From: Beijerinckia sp. 28-YEA-48
GTDB taxonomy: Bacteria > Pseudomonadota > Alphaproteobacteria > Rhizobiales > Beijerinckiaceae
Direction: 5' to 3'
Assembly: GCF_900104955.1 (NCBI RefSeq)
Contig: NZ_FNSI01000002.1
Span: 186,001 to 250,000, forward strand
Length of the DNA: 64,000 bases
Positions 1-8,440 of this stretch are shown one piece after another (the stretch's first letter is position 1; each line of letters starts with the position of its first letter). The notes beneath the pieces are model-generated. The model saw only the letters and a program-made list of their open reading frames with translations, had not been told where the DNA came from and made no database searches. Position numbers and translations under genes: made by a program.

Positions 1-2
1 CT

Positions 3-416
3 TTCGGGATCGCGCTTGCCATCGCGGGAGCCGTGAAAATGGTTCAGTCGTTGCAGGTCAAGGAATGGAGCGGCTTTATCTGGCAGGAGTTGACCGGCGC
101 CGTTGAACTGGTCGGCGGCATCCTCATCTATCTAAATCCCCTGAAAGGCGCACTCGCGATCACGCTGCTCGCCGCCCTGATCTTGTTCGTTCAGGGTGTT
201 CTGCAGGTGATCCTTGCCATTAGGGCCCGCAAACAGGCCGGTTCGCATTGGTTTGCGGTGGCGGGGCTCGTCTCCTTGATCGCAAGCATCGCGCTCGCGA
301 TCAAGGTCCCGCACTCCCTCCAACTGGAGCCAGGGGTTGCCGTCGGTTTGTCCCTCCTGGTCGCCGGCGCCACCTACATTCTGATGGCGCTCACTGTCCG
401 TCAGAGCCCTGGATAG
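3..416 (+). CDS. HdeD family membrane protein, C-terminal part
   Basis: The reading frame is already open at the left edge of the window and ends at 416, so 137 C-terminal residues are visible; a full HdeD protein is about 190 residues. A GTG at 33 could start translation, but the residues upstream of it (FGIALAIAGA) continue the same hydrophobic pattern, so the true start lies outside the window. The visible part has about four hydrophobic segments with short loops and the WSGF and NPLKGAL patterns typical of the DUF308/HdeD family. HdeD proteins are inner-membrane proteins linked to acid resistance in enterobacteria; the role in this organism is unknown. The family call is from the pattern of the sequence and is fairly secure; the function is inferred only. 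Confidence 0.8.
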   Translation, partial: FGIALAIAGAVKMVQSLQVKEWSGFIWQELTGAVELVGGILIYLNPLKGALAITLLAALILFVQGVLQVILAIRARKQAGSHWFAVAGLVSLIASIALAIKVPHSLQLEPGVAVGLSLLVAGATYILMALTVRQSPG

Positions 417-476
417 GCCAAGATCTTTGGATATGACCGCTCTAAGCGGAATTTTCTGAGGCGGTAGGCCGGTAGC

Positions 477-1190
477 GTGCAGAATGTTTGGACCAACATC
501 GGAGCGGTTTCCATAGCACCTAACCTGGTGTTAGCCCTGCTGTTTGGCGCTTTGGTTGGCGTGGAGAGACAATGGCGTCAGCGTCACACCGGACTCTCTA
601 CCCACGCTCTTGTTTCTCTGGGGGCCGCCGCATTCACTTCTCTTGCCGTCTTGGTTCAAGATTCGGCGGAAGCCAGGATGGGTGGTCAGGTCGTCACGGG
701 AATCGGCTTTCTGGGCGCCGGCTTGATCATGCGCGACGGATTAAGCGTTCGCGGATTGAGCGGAGCAGCTACCATCTGGGCAACGGGGGCGGTTGGCACG
801 CTCGCCGGTTATGGGTTCTTGCTTGAAGCCGCTGAAGTCACGGCTTTTGTCTTGTTCGCGAATATTGCTTTTCCAAAGCTGAGCTGGATCATAGATCATC
901 TCGCGCCTGAAGGCGATCAGACCGAAAGATTCTATACCATCGCTCTGCGCTGCACGGATCGCAATGAAGCGACGGCGCGTACGATGCTCATCCAAGCGTT
1001 GAATGCGCAGAGCCTTCGCCTGCGCGGCCTTGAAAGCAATACGCTAAAGGATTCTGAAAGCGTAGAGGTGAGAGCTCTTGTTCATAGCGTTCAGGATGAG
1101 GATCGGGTCATTGAACGTCTCGTGAGCGAACTCAGCCTGTTCCCAAGCATTTCGTCTGCAAGTTGGACATTCACGACATCATCCGAGTAG
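477..1190 (+). CDS. MgtC/SapB family inner-membrane protein
   Basis: This 237-residue protein has the MgtC/SapB membrane domain in its first 140 residues. The conserved family signatures are present: GALVGVER at residues 24-31, GIGFLGAGLIM at 75-85, and GLSGAATIWATGAVG at 93-107. A soluble, ACT-like tail of about 90 residues follows (from about 150), as in full-length MgtC. Family members are linked to survival at low magnesium or low pH and modulate F-ATPase or phosphate uptake in some pathogens. The start chosen is the GTG at 477, with a weak GAGG about 15 bases upstream; no better ATG exists in frame. It follows the HdeD-type gene by 60 bases on the same strand, so the two may share a stress-related transcript. 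Confidence 0.9.
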   Translation: MQNVWTNIGAVSIAPNLVLALLFGALVGVERQWRQRHTGLSTHALVSLGAAAFTSLAVLVQDSAEARMGGQVVTGIGFLGAGLIMRDGLSVRGLSGAATIWATGAVGTLAGYGFLLEAAEVTAFVLFANIAFPKLSWIIDHLAPEGDQTERFYTIALRCTDRNEATARTMLIQALNAQSLRLRGLESNTLKDSESVEVRALVHSVQDEDRVIERLVSELSLFPSISSASWTFTTSSE

Positions 1191-1260
1191 GGATATCGCT
1201 TCAGATCAAATCTCGTCTCGGTGGACGTTCTATCTTGCCCGGAATCTCCTTGTTTGACGC

Positions 1261-2340
1261 CTATGTGTTGAACAGCAAATCCGCGAACGAAGATATGCCT
1301 TCGATCTGCCTAGGTTGAACCGCACGGGGTACAGGACTGCCATCTCGGGCGGCAAAGCGGGCCTCGCGCGGGCTGAAGCCGAATTCATGCTTAAAGGCGC
1401 GGCCGAAACTCGATAAGTCCCCGAAGCAAAGTTCTTCGCTGATATCGCGTATCGATTGCTCATTTGACGGATCTGACAAGGTCTCATAGGCGCGGCGGAG
1501 CCTCTGGCGTTGAATATAGTTGGCGATGCCACCGCAATGTTCGAACAGTCTATAAAGAGACGAACGCGATATGCCGACCATCTGACAGAGTGCATCGGGG
1601 CTCAGAGATGGCGATTTAAGATGGCTTCGAATAGCCTGACGCACCTTTTCGGCGCGAAAGCCGTTCAGTTCTGGGCTTGCCTGGGTCAGGCGGTCGCGTG
1701 TTGGCGCAAGACAGGCGGCGATCATACTGCGTACGGCGTTTCCCAAGCGCGCATGATCTTCTGGCTCGATGCTGAGAAGCCAACGCTCCAAGGCGATCAT
1801 GTAATCGCCAAGGACACGGCCAAGAGGGGTATTGAGAACACTTCCACGCCAATCATCAAGCGCCGGTGCCAAATCTTCAAAGATGTCGCGTGACAGCAGA
1901 AATTCAATTCTGCGGACTTCGTCGAAGCAAATGCTTTCGGATCGTTCACCGAGTGACCAAACGTAGGGAACCTTCGGAGGAGCTTCTAGCACCACACTGT
2001 TTGTCTTAATCGGGTTCAGGCCGCTTTTACAGCAACTCACAGCCCAGTGATCAACCGGCGCTTTTGCGATATTCGCTTTTGTTCTCGAAGCTCGGACCGA
2101 CGGTCCCTCAACATGGCTGACAATTAGTCCGTTGAGGTTCCAAATTTTATTCGTTGCTATGAAATTTCCCTCGGCCTCAGCTCGCGCAATGTTAAAAACA
2201 GGATGAAACCAACTACACCAAGCATCAAACTGATCTTTTTGTTCGAAGCTCTCGGTCGAAAACATCACTGCTGCCGCAGCTTGGGAAATATCAGGGACCA
2301 GGTGCAATTGCTCTTGCGAGCCAAGTTCGCGCGATCTCAC
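1261..2340 (-). CDS. AraC family transcriptional regulator
   Basis: The 359-residue protein has the layout of the AraC-binding-like (PF14525) regulators: an N-terminal ligand-sensing domain of about 220 residues and a C-terminal double helix-turn-helix DNA-binding domain from about residue 245. In the latter, the pattern SPDALCQMVGISRSSLYRLF is the first helix-turn-helix and the stretch ending FGFSPREAR is the second, both classic for AraC/XylS proteins. Regulators with this architecture usually respond to small aromatic or aliphatic acids. It lies upstream of, and on the same strand as, the MFS gene at 2658-3851 is transcribed toward it. Its targets are not shown by the sequence; the MFS carrier and the exported P450 gene are candidates by position only. 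Confidence 0.92.
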   Translation of the reverse strand: MRSRELGSQEQLHLVPDISQAAAAVMFSTESFEQKDQFDAWCSWFHPVFNIARAEAEGNFIATNKIWNLNGLIVSHVEGPSVRASRTKANIAKAPVDHWAVSCCKSGLNPIKTNSVVLEAPPKVPYVWSLGERSESICFDEVRRIEFLLSRDIFEDLAPALDDWRGSVLNTPLGRVLGDYMIALERWLLSIEPEDHARLGNAVRSMIAACLAPTRDRLTQASPELNGFRAEKVRQAIRSHLKSPSLSPDALCQMVGISRSSLYRLFEHCGGIANYIQRQRLRRAYETLSDPSNEQSIRDISEELCFGDLSSFGRAFKHEFGFSPREARFAARDGSPVPRAVQPRQIEGISSFADLLFNT

Positions 2341-2657
2341 CAGAACCTCCTGGAATCCGCCAAAGCCCCATTTTCAAGGTTAAGTTGCAAGGAGGATATG
2401 CAGTTTGTGCCACCCCGTATCCTTTTGCTTTCGCACATAATATATTGTTTTAAATCAACTTTTACCGAAGCGCGTGAATCTTTGAGTAAGAAACCTCAGA
2501 CTGCTTATCCCTGGGAAAGACCACCGTAAATCGAAGCCCCTGGTTCTGACGCAGCAACACGCCCCCGATTACGATCTGCAAGACGCGGCAATTGAAGCCC
2601 ATGCACGAGCCTTGATAGACGGAGCTATCGCGACAACCTGAATATCTATGGTCAATC
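2341..2657. other. Intergenic region upstream of the AraC gene
   Basis: This 317-base stretch holds the 5' region of the AraC gene (reading leftward from 2340) and the 3' flank of the MFS gene. It is AT-rich around 2430-2465, which suits a promoter. Minus-strand translation of 2520-2620 gives a short open stretch with no stop for about 40 codons, but I do not recognise it as any family and it lacks a convincing start. Confidence 0.5.
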
Positions 2658-3851
2658 TTATTCTGGAACAACGTGCTGCGCTTGGGGAGCGACAACAGAA
2701 AACGGAGCCTCTGCGCTCGACTCCACCGGTCCCGAAAAGGCTCTAATAAGAGCGCCGATTCCGAACAGAATTGCCACACCTGCGGTGAAATATAGAACGC
2801 CGTTCAAATCCAGATAGCTCTTAATCCAGGCGCCGGTCAGCGGGCCAACAATCGAGCCAATTCCACTAACGAAGATCAGTTTCTCACTAATTGATACAAC
2901 TCGTTTGCCAGCCATATGATCCATGGTGTGAGACACACACACGGGATACAAGGTCGACATAAATCCGCCAAAGGCTGCTGTAACAGGCAACACCAAGTTT
3001 AATTTGCGCGGGAGGAAAACGAGGGTCACAGCTGCTAATGCGAGGCATAGTGCTAATCCTCCCAGAAGAAGGCGACGATCCATGCGGTCCGATACCCGCC
3101 CGACAGGGATTTGAAAAGCCAACCCTCCAAGAACCGCACTCAGCATCACCACGCCAATCGTTTCTTGAGGCACATTATTGGCGAGCATCCAGCTTGGAAT
3201 CACTGCATAAAAAGTTGCGCTGATAAGGCCAGCTGTAGCTGCTCCCAGAACACCAATAGGTGCCGCCCGCAGAATCTCACCGTATGAAATAGGCGTTTCT
3301 CTATCTAATATCGGTGGCTCGGCCCTAGTCATACTAACGATGACTAGGGCCGCGACGAACAAAAGAACGATGATATTGAAAGAGTCACCGCCATTTAGTG
3401 GTAATCGTCCCACCAGCAATTGACCGAAAGCGAGAGCAAGAAATGTTCCTATCATATAGATAGAGAACACTCTTCCACGCAAAGCAGGGCTCGCTTTCGC
3501 ATTAAGCCAGCTTTCTGTGGTCACGAATAAGCCAACGCAACCAAAGCCGATAGCAGCTCGCAAGATCACCCAGGCGTAAGGGTGTACAAAAAGAGCCATT
3601 CCAACGGTGCCACCGATAGCGATTCCGCCAAACGCGGCGTAACCACGAATGTGTCCTATCCTTCGTATGACGCTGCCACAAGAAACGGAACCGATCGCAA
3701 AACCGACGAAGAATGCGCTTAGAATAACGCCTTCGAGCGCGGCGCTGAATTCTTCGATGCCCAGCCGAAGCGCTATGAATGTTGTAAAGAAGCCATTACC
3801 CAGCTGAACAAGGCTTGTGGCAAAGATGAGCGCTGCGACCTGCGTATACAA
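2658..3851 (-). CDS. MFS transporter
   Basis: The 397-residue product has about twelve hydrophobic helices and the repeated loop motifs of the major facilitator superfamily: SCGSVIRRIGHIRG in the loop after helix 2 and GRVSDRMDRRLLL in the equivalent loop of the second half. The family resembles the YcaD-type drug or sugar-efflux group. Translation most likely begins with the TTG at 3849-3851, since an AGGAG sits 6 bases upstream of it on the coding strand and no ATG precedes the first helix. The substrate cannot be read from the sequence. It sits between an AraC regulator and a small exported peptidase inhibitor, all on the minus strand, and lies 28 bases downstream of the inhibitor gene, so the two may be cotranscribed. 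Confidence 0.9.
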   Translation of the reverse strand: MYTQVAALIFATSLVQLGNGFFTTFIALRLGIEEFSAALEGVILSAFFVGFAIGSVSCGSVIRRIGHIRGYAAFGGIAIGGTVGMALFVHPYAWVILRAAIGFGCVGLFVTTESWLNAKASPALRGRVFSIYMIGTFLALAFGQLLVGRLPLNGGDSFNIIVLLFVAALVIVSMTRAEPPILDRETPISYGEILRAAPIGVLGAATAGLISATFYAVIPSWMLANNVPQETIGVVMLSAVLGGLAFQIPVGRVSDRMDRRLLLGGLALCLALAAVTLVFLPRKLNLVLPVTAAFGGFMSTLYPVCVSHTMDHMAGKRVVSISEKLIFVSGIGSIVGPLTGAWIKSYLDLNGVLYFTAGVAILFGIGALIRAFSGPVESSAEAPFSVVAPQAQHVVPE

Positions 3852-3879
3852 TCGCGACTCCTATCAGCTATCTCCCCGC

Positions 3880-4176
3880 TTAACCGCAGTAGGCTCGGAC
3901 AATCCGTCCTGTCCGGGGGCTGGTTTCTATCGTCACCCGTTCACGTCGAAAATCCATCGTCACAGGGGCGCCCGGCCTGATCTGACGCACAATCGAAGCG
4001 CCTGTGAGACGCTTCGCCCGCCTATCACTCATGCGATGTCTGCCAATGAGCGTTTGAGCTACATCCTGCCGACAGAAGCCGACGAGGCTTTGAGGAGCAG
4101 CGATCACGGGAGCATTCTGTCCGGCTGCCAAGGCCAGCGCCACAAGTACCATGCCTGTTCTGCCGTTCCATGTCAT
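3880..4176 (-). CDS. I78 family peptidase inhibitor, exported
   Basis: This small protein (98 residues from the preferred start) has an N-terminal signal peptide with a hydrophobic core (MVLVALALAAG) and a likely cleavage site near VIAAP. The mature part matches the inhibitor I78 family: a first cysteine followed by a helical segment with LIGRHRMSDRRAKRL, then IRPGAPVTMDFRRERV and a terminal RIVRAYCG. The two cysteines (about 35 and 97) bracket the domain as expected for a disulfide. Family members inhibit secreted serine peptidases in the periplasm. The ATG at 4176 is chosen because AGGA lies 8 bases upstream; ATGs at 4185 and 4224 are in frame too. The gene is just upstream of the MFS gene on the same strand. 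Confidence 0.82.
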   Translation of the reverse strand: MTWNGRTGMVLVALALAAGQNAPVIAAPQSLVGFCRQDVAQTLIGRHRMSDRRAKRLTGASIVRQIRPGAPVTMDFRRERVTIETSPRTGRIVRAYCG

Positions 4177-4615
4177 GTTGAACATCCTGCGATTAGCGAA
4201 CCACGGTCGTGCACTATTCTCCATACCTTCTCGATGCGGTTCAAGAGAAAGCTTTGATTTCTGGCTTCGGACAACAGTACGATCGGCGCTTCGCTAGATA
4301 CGAGCATGAGGCGATGTCTTAAGACAGTTAGTAGAAGGTCGTCGCTCTGATACCGCTTTGCAGCCTGGAAGGGGACGGCCGAGCATTTGATCCAGCCTTG
4401 ATCTTGCACCGGGACTCGAGCCCGATTCTCGCAACAGCATTGCAAACTTCTTGTACGCGGACCGATCTCTGCGTTGCTCTATGCAATACGTCCCATCCTA
4501 TTGCGTCCAGTCCCATTTTTATCGTCTCAAGGCAAAATGCATGCGCCCTAGATTTAAATCCACGCATAGGAGCGCTAGTCTTTTGTCCAGCATTCTTTAG
4601 AGAGGGTTTTGCAGC
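4177..4615. other. Divergent intergenic region before the P450 gene
   Basis: This 439-base region separates the minus-strand inhibitor gene from the plus-strand P450 gene and must carry promoters for both. Short open frames exist on both strands (for example 4328-4567 minus and 4398-4619 plus) but none has a recognisable domain, a good start or coding-like composition. The P450 ribosome binding site AGAGAGG lies at about 4599-4605. I see no terminator or repeat. Confidence 0.5.
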
Positions 4616-6163
4616 ATGAAAAGGCGCTCTTTTCTAACTGGTAGCGCGGTTGCTGTTTCCGGACTGTCTGTGAAGTCCGCATTCTCACAATCAACCTCTA
4701 CCGAACGTACACCGCTAACGATCACCGAGCTCGAAGCTTCGGCGGCGCAACTCCGAGCTAGATTCTCTCAGACCTTCGATCCAACCTATGTCGAAAACGC
4801 GATCCTTCCCTTCTTCCTCGTCAGTGTCTACCAGGGGGAGAAGCCGATGCTGCCGATGATCGACAAAGCGCTGAGCAAAGAAAATGCTCTTCCTACATAT
4901 TTATGGGGGCTGATCAGCAAGAGTTGGCGGCCCGCCCCCGAAACAGGCGTAACCGTCTTCCTTCAAGGGTTGGAAAAACGCGGTCCTGATAATCGTCGCA
5001 AACGCATCTACATGAGCGCTCTGACACCCGATCTTTATAAGGAAATGTACAGCGATAAAGTCACCGCGTTCTTTGAAAATCTCATGTCGAAAGCGAACGC
5101 TGGCAAGCCATTGATGCGCCAGTATCTGGACACGTTCTGGGACATGTATTGGGACTTGCATCTCGGAGTCAAAGGCGATGCGATACCGTCCCAGGTGCGT
5201 CAGATCGGTAAAAGCTTCAACACGGTTCTTGCCTATCTGGATCCGACACACCGCACTGTGTATGAGAACTACATGGTTGTTCGGGACAATCTAGATTTTT
5301 TGAAATCATGGATCGAAGAGCGGCTTGCTGACCTTGAAACCGGTAAGACGTCCGATCCACGTAAGACATTCGCATGGTATTGGCTCAAGAACAGCGAAGG
5401 TGACGAAAACTTCGCTCACAGGGACGTAGTTTTCGAATGCTTTCACAACTTCGTCGCCTTCAGCCAGTGGGGCAACTCGCTCTATAATGTGATGCTAAGG
5501 CTCGGTGCGACCACAGGTGATTCAGACACGCGGGAATCGTTTGCGAAGACCATGGAAGGCCGTTTCGATAGCTCCGGTGGATCATCGTTTACCCCACTTG
5601 AGCGCTTCGTCATGGAGCTTTTCCGCATTATCTCACCCAATAGCGGCAGTATCTCGTCGTTGCAGGAAACATCTCCACCTGCGTTTGAACGGTCTGGCTA
5701 CATCATCAGCCCTCACACATCTACCAGCTTTGACCCAGTTCACTGGAAGAATCCGAAAGAGTTCGATCCGTCGCGCTATGAGCGCGTGGTCACAAGTGCA
5801 CAGGTCGATGAAAAGCATATTGAACGGATCGGTATGGCCAGCTGTCCTTTTGAAAAAGTCGGCTTCGATGTAAAGGACGGCCGAAAGGTATCAATGCAAA
5901 ATAGCACTTTCGGAACCGTCTTTGGTGTTGCCGATGGCAAGCCTCTTCCTGTGTGCGATTACGCGGGCTTCGCCTCTTTTGGCTTCGGCTACAGACGTTG
6001 TCCTGGTGAGCAGCTAACCATAAACGCATTCGAGGACTTCCTTCGAACCGTATGGAAGAACAAGATCGACTTCGTGAAACTGAACGTGGCCGACGCAGAG
6101 GTTCTACCTATTGGTCCAATGACCGTTATTCGTGACGATCTCGGCTTCACGAGACGTTCTTGA
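4616..6163 (+). CDS. Cytochrome P450 with a Tat signal peptide
   Basis: The 515-residue protein starts with a twin-arginine signal (KRRSFLTGS, then a hydrophobic stretch and an AFSQS cleavage region), so it is predicted to be folded with its cofactor and exported. The rest is a cytochrome P450: the K-helix ExxR is E334-R337, a FDPSRYE motif follows, and the heme-binding loop FGFGYRRCPGE places the thiolate cysteine at 462. The I-helix region (around residue 285, HNFVAFSQWGN) lacks the usual acid-threonine pair needed for oxygen activation and instead resembles the asparagine/glycine pattern of CYP74-clan enzymes that rearrange hydroperoxides without a reductase. A good ribosome site (AGAGAGG) precedes the ATG. 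No ferredoxin or reductase gene is adjacent. Export and a reductase-free reaction are inferences. Confidence 0.85.
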   Translation: MKRRSFLTGSAVAVSGLSVKSAFSQSTSTERTPLTITELEASAAQLRARFSQTFDPTYVENAILPFFLVSVYQGEKPMLPMIDKALSKENALPTYLWGLISKSWRPAPETGVTVFLQGLEKRGPDNRRKRIYMSALTPDLYKEMYSDKVTAFFENLMSKANAGKPLMRQYLDTFWDMYWDLHLGVKGDAIPSQVRQIGKSFNTVLAYLDPTHRTVYENYMVVRDNLDFLKSWIEERLADLETGKTSDPRKTFAWYWLKNSEGDENFAHRDVVFECFHNFVAFSQWGNSLYNVMLRLGATTGDSDTRESFAKTMEGRFDSSGGSSFTPLERFVMELFRIISPNSGSISSLQETSPPAFERSGYIISPHTSTSFDPVHWKNPKEFDPSRYERVVTSAQVDEKHIERIGMASCPFEKVGFDVKDGRKVSMQNSTFGTVFGVADGKPLPVCDYAGFASFGFGYRRCPGEQLTINAFEDFLRTVWKNKIDFVKLNVADAEVLPIGPMTVIRDDLGFTRRS

Positions 6164-6229
6164 CAGCGATTTCACACTGATCGTCTCTGACACGAGCTCA
6201 TACCTGTCACCCGTTCTGGCGTGCTAGAA

Positions 6230-6394
6230 GTGAAGACACTTTGGTGGGGGGAAGCGACAATTGCAAACGTTCGCTACAATGTCGGTGTGTCGCAAAAGAA
6301 AAGTGAAATACTCGCATCACCGGTGGCGAAAAATGAGCTTCGGATCGTCGGCGGTATCTATGATCTCGCAACAGGAAAAGTGACACTCGTCTAG
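6230..6394 (+). pseudogene. Beta-carbonic anhydrase, C-terminal remnant
   Basis: A reading frame of about 50 codons ending at the TAG at 6392-6394 reads ATIANVRYNVGVSQKKSE, then a short linker and LRIVGGIYDLATGKVTLV. This matches the last helix and final strand of bacterial beta-carbonic anhydrases, whose C-termini end in a V-G-x-x-Y-D-L-x-T-G-x-V pattern. The zinc-binding and active-site parts are absent and the same frame meets a stop at 6188-6190, so this is a decayed fragment left by a deletion or rearrangement between the P450 gene and hipBA. The match is by recognition of the family pattern, not a search. Confidence 0.6.
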
Positions 6395-6631
6395 CGCGGC
6401 GAAGCAGGCAGGACGCCCAGTGACAATCTATTAATTTCTGAAGCGAGGCATCACGATCGGAGTGCCTTCAGAGTCTGCCCCCCGACCGCTGAATTGGCAT
6501 TCATAGTTGTAGGTGAATGCCGTATCGGCGACTGAGGCATGAGCCCTCCGGCCAGATGCCCTTAGCCAAAGCGATCTGGCAAGCGATGATGGACCGGGAT
6601 GACCCGATGCGTGCTTCAGACCCATCATAAT

Positions 6632-6686
6632 TCGTCAAAAATGGCGAAATATATCGATTTTGTAGATTTTATCGTCAAAAATGGCG
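6632..6686. promoter_or_regulatory. Direct repeats upstream of hipBA, candidate HipB operators
   Basis: The 15-base sequence TCGTCAAAAATGGCG occurs twice, at 6632-6646 and 6672-6686, exactly 40 bases apart, which puts both copies on one face of the helix. The surrounding DNA is very AT-rich and reaches to the hipB start at 6781. HipB-type antitoxins repress their own promoter by binding several spaced operators, so these repeats are good candidates. No experiment is implied; the repeats themselves are seen directly. Confidence 0.55.
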
Positions 6687-6780
6687 GGAAATCCTGAAAG
6701 CACAAGAACGAGCATATTTTTCGACAATATCGACGAATTATATCTAGAAATGATAAATAAATCGCCATATAAGACGAGTT

Positions 6781-7131
6781 ATGAAGATCACACTAACGAT
6801 GCCCGAGACGACGGTGCTCGCCGAGCTAGGTGAGCGCGCCCAGAGATATCGTGTCGATATGAATCTAACTCAGGCCGAACTCGCGAAGAAAGCAGGGGTG
6901 TCGCAGCGTACGATCGAGCGTTTCGAGGGCGGCAGCTCAGTTCAACTCGAGACGCTACTGCGCATTCTGCGCACGCTGCAGTTGTCCGCTAATCTCGATC
7001 AACTTGTACCCGAAGCGAACATCCGGCCAATCCAACTTGCGAGCTCCAAGACTGAGGTCCGTCATCGCTCAAACAAACGCCGCAACACAAGTCCCAAGGG
7101 GGCCGGCTGGGTCTGGGGTGACAAGAAGTGA
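6781..7131 (+). CDS. hipB: HipB-type antitoxin, XRE family
   Basis: A 116-residue protein with one Cro/C1-type helix-turn-helix at about residues 25-80: MNLTQAELAKKAGVSQRTIERFE followed by a helix rich in leucine. It is directly upstream of, and overlaps by four bases (GTGA), the hipA gene, the normal order of hipBA modules. HipB-type proteins bind and neutralise the HipA kinase and repress the operon. The C-terminal 35 residues are basic (KTEVRHRSNKRRN), longer than in Escherichia coli HipB, and could contact DNA or HipA. Repeated sites lie upstream at 6632-6686. The neighbouring gene makes the assignment strong. Confidence 0.9.
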   Translation: MKITLTMPETTVLAELGERAQRYRVDMNLTQAELAKKAGVSQRTIERFEGGSSVQLETLLRILRTLQLSANLDQLVPEANIRPIQLASSKTEVRHRSNKRRNTSPKGAGWVWGDKK

Positions 7132-8429
7132 CCACGTCTGAGGCCTACCTTTGGGGCACGCGCATCGGCGCGGTAACGCTTCCCGCAGGCGAACGCTTTG
7201 CCAGCTTTGAATACGATCCCGATTTTCAGCGCAGCGGCATCGAACTCTCGCCACTAACGATGCCCCTGGGAGGACAGGTTTATCGCTTCCCGACGTTGGC
7301 CCTCGAAAGCTTCCACGGGCTACCAGGGCTACTCGCCGACGCGCTTCCAGACAAATACGGAAATGCGCTGATCGACGCTTGGCTTGCGACACAGGGGCGG
7401 ACCGGTACGGACTTCAACGCCATCGAGCGGCTCTGTTATACAGGCGCACGCGGCATGGGCGCGCTCGAGTTCGTGCCCGCGCAAGGGCCGACCTCAACCA
7501 CCGCTGAGAAGATCAAAATCGAGGAGCTGGTCAAACTCGCCTCCGAAGTGCTCGCTCACCGATCCGAGCTACAGATTACCTTCGCTGGAACCAATAGGGC
7601 CGAAGCGCTGCGCGAGATTCTGCGCGTCGGCACCTCGGCAGGCGGCGCACGCGCCAAGGCGATTATCGCCTGGAATCCCCACACCAACCAGGTGCGCTCC
7701 GGTCAAGTCGTCGCTCCGGCCGGCTTTGAATATTGGCTGATGAAGTTCGACGGGGTCGCCAACAACAAGGACCACGACCTCGCCGATCCATTGGGCTACA
7801 GCGCGATCGAATATGCCTATTCGGAGCTGGCGGCCGCAGCAGGCGTAGAGATGGCCGAGTGCCGGCTGTTCGAAGAGGGCCCTCGACGCCATTTCATGAC
7901 TAAGCGCTTCGATCGGCTCGCCGATGGTGGCAAACTCCACATGCAGTCGCTAGCTGCGCTTTCACATCTCGACTTCAATCAGCCGCGCGCCAATGCTTAT
8001 GAACAGGCCTTTACTGCGATCCGCGAGCTAGGGCTAGGGCAAGACGCACTCACTCAGCAATTCCGCCGTGCGATCTTCAACATCATCGCTCGCAACCAGG
8101 ATGATCATGTCAAGAACATCGCATTCCTGATGGACCGTACCGGCCAATGGCGACTCGCTCCAGCTTTCGATATCTCTTGGGCGTATAATCCAAACGGCGC
8201 CTGGACCAATCAGCACCAGATGTCGCTTGGCGGCAAACGAGATCTCTTCACGCTTGATGACCTCGTCGCCGGCGGCGCGGCGGCTGGCCTATCCGAGCGA
8301 TCAGTAAAGAAAGTAGTCCACGAAGTGACCGATGCAGTGGCGCAGTGGCGCCGGATCGCTGAAAAGATCGGAGTGCGTCCCTCCTTCGTTGATGACATCG
8401 AGAAAACCCTGCGGCTAGACTACGTCTAG
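7128..8429 (+). CDS. hipA: HipA-type serine/threonine kinase toxin
   Basis: This 433-residue protein has the two HipA parts: an N-terminal subdomain (residues 1-120, with a FPTLALESFHGLPGLLADALPD segment typical of the family) and a C-terminal kinase domain. The catalytic loop RNQDDHVKN is at about residues 322-330, and the magnesium-binding aspartate is in LAPAFDISWAYN about 25 residues later. All key residues appear intact, so the kinase should be active. In E. coli, HipA phosphorylates glutamyl-tRNA synthetase and halts growth, giving persistence; targets vary among relatives. It starts with GTG at 7128, overlapping the hipB stop, so translation of the two is coupled. Confidence 0.93.
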   Translation: MTTSEAYLWGTRIGAVTLPAGERFASFEYDPDFQRSGIELSPLTMPLGGQVYRFPTLALESFHGLPGLLADALPDKYGNALIDAWLATQGRTGTDFNAIERLCYTGARGMGALEFVPAQGPTSTTAEKIKIEELVKLASEVLAHRSELQITFAGTNRAEALREILRVGTSAGGARAKAIIAWNPHTNQVRSGQVVAPAGFEYWLMKFDGVANNKDHDLADPLGYSAIEYAYSELAAAAGVEMAECRLFEEGPRRHFMTKRFDRLADGGKLHMQSLAALSHLDFNQPRANAYEQAFTAIRELGLGQDALTQQFRRAIFNIIARNQDDHVKNIAFLMDRTGQWRLAPAFDISWAYNPNGAWTNQHQMSLGGKRDLFTLDDLVAGGAAAGLSERSVKKVVHEVTDAVAQWRRIAEKIGVRPSFVDDIEKTLRLDYV

Positions 8430-8440
8430 CATCATACTGC

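Noticed and set aside
4328-4619. Short frames on both strands between the inhibitor and P450 genes.
   Set aside because: Unfamiliar, overlapping one another, and without starts of quality; the region is better read as a divergent promoter.
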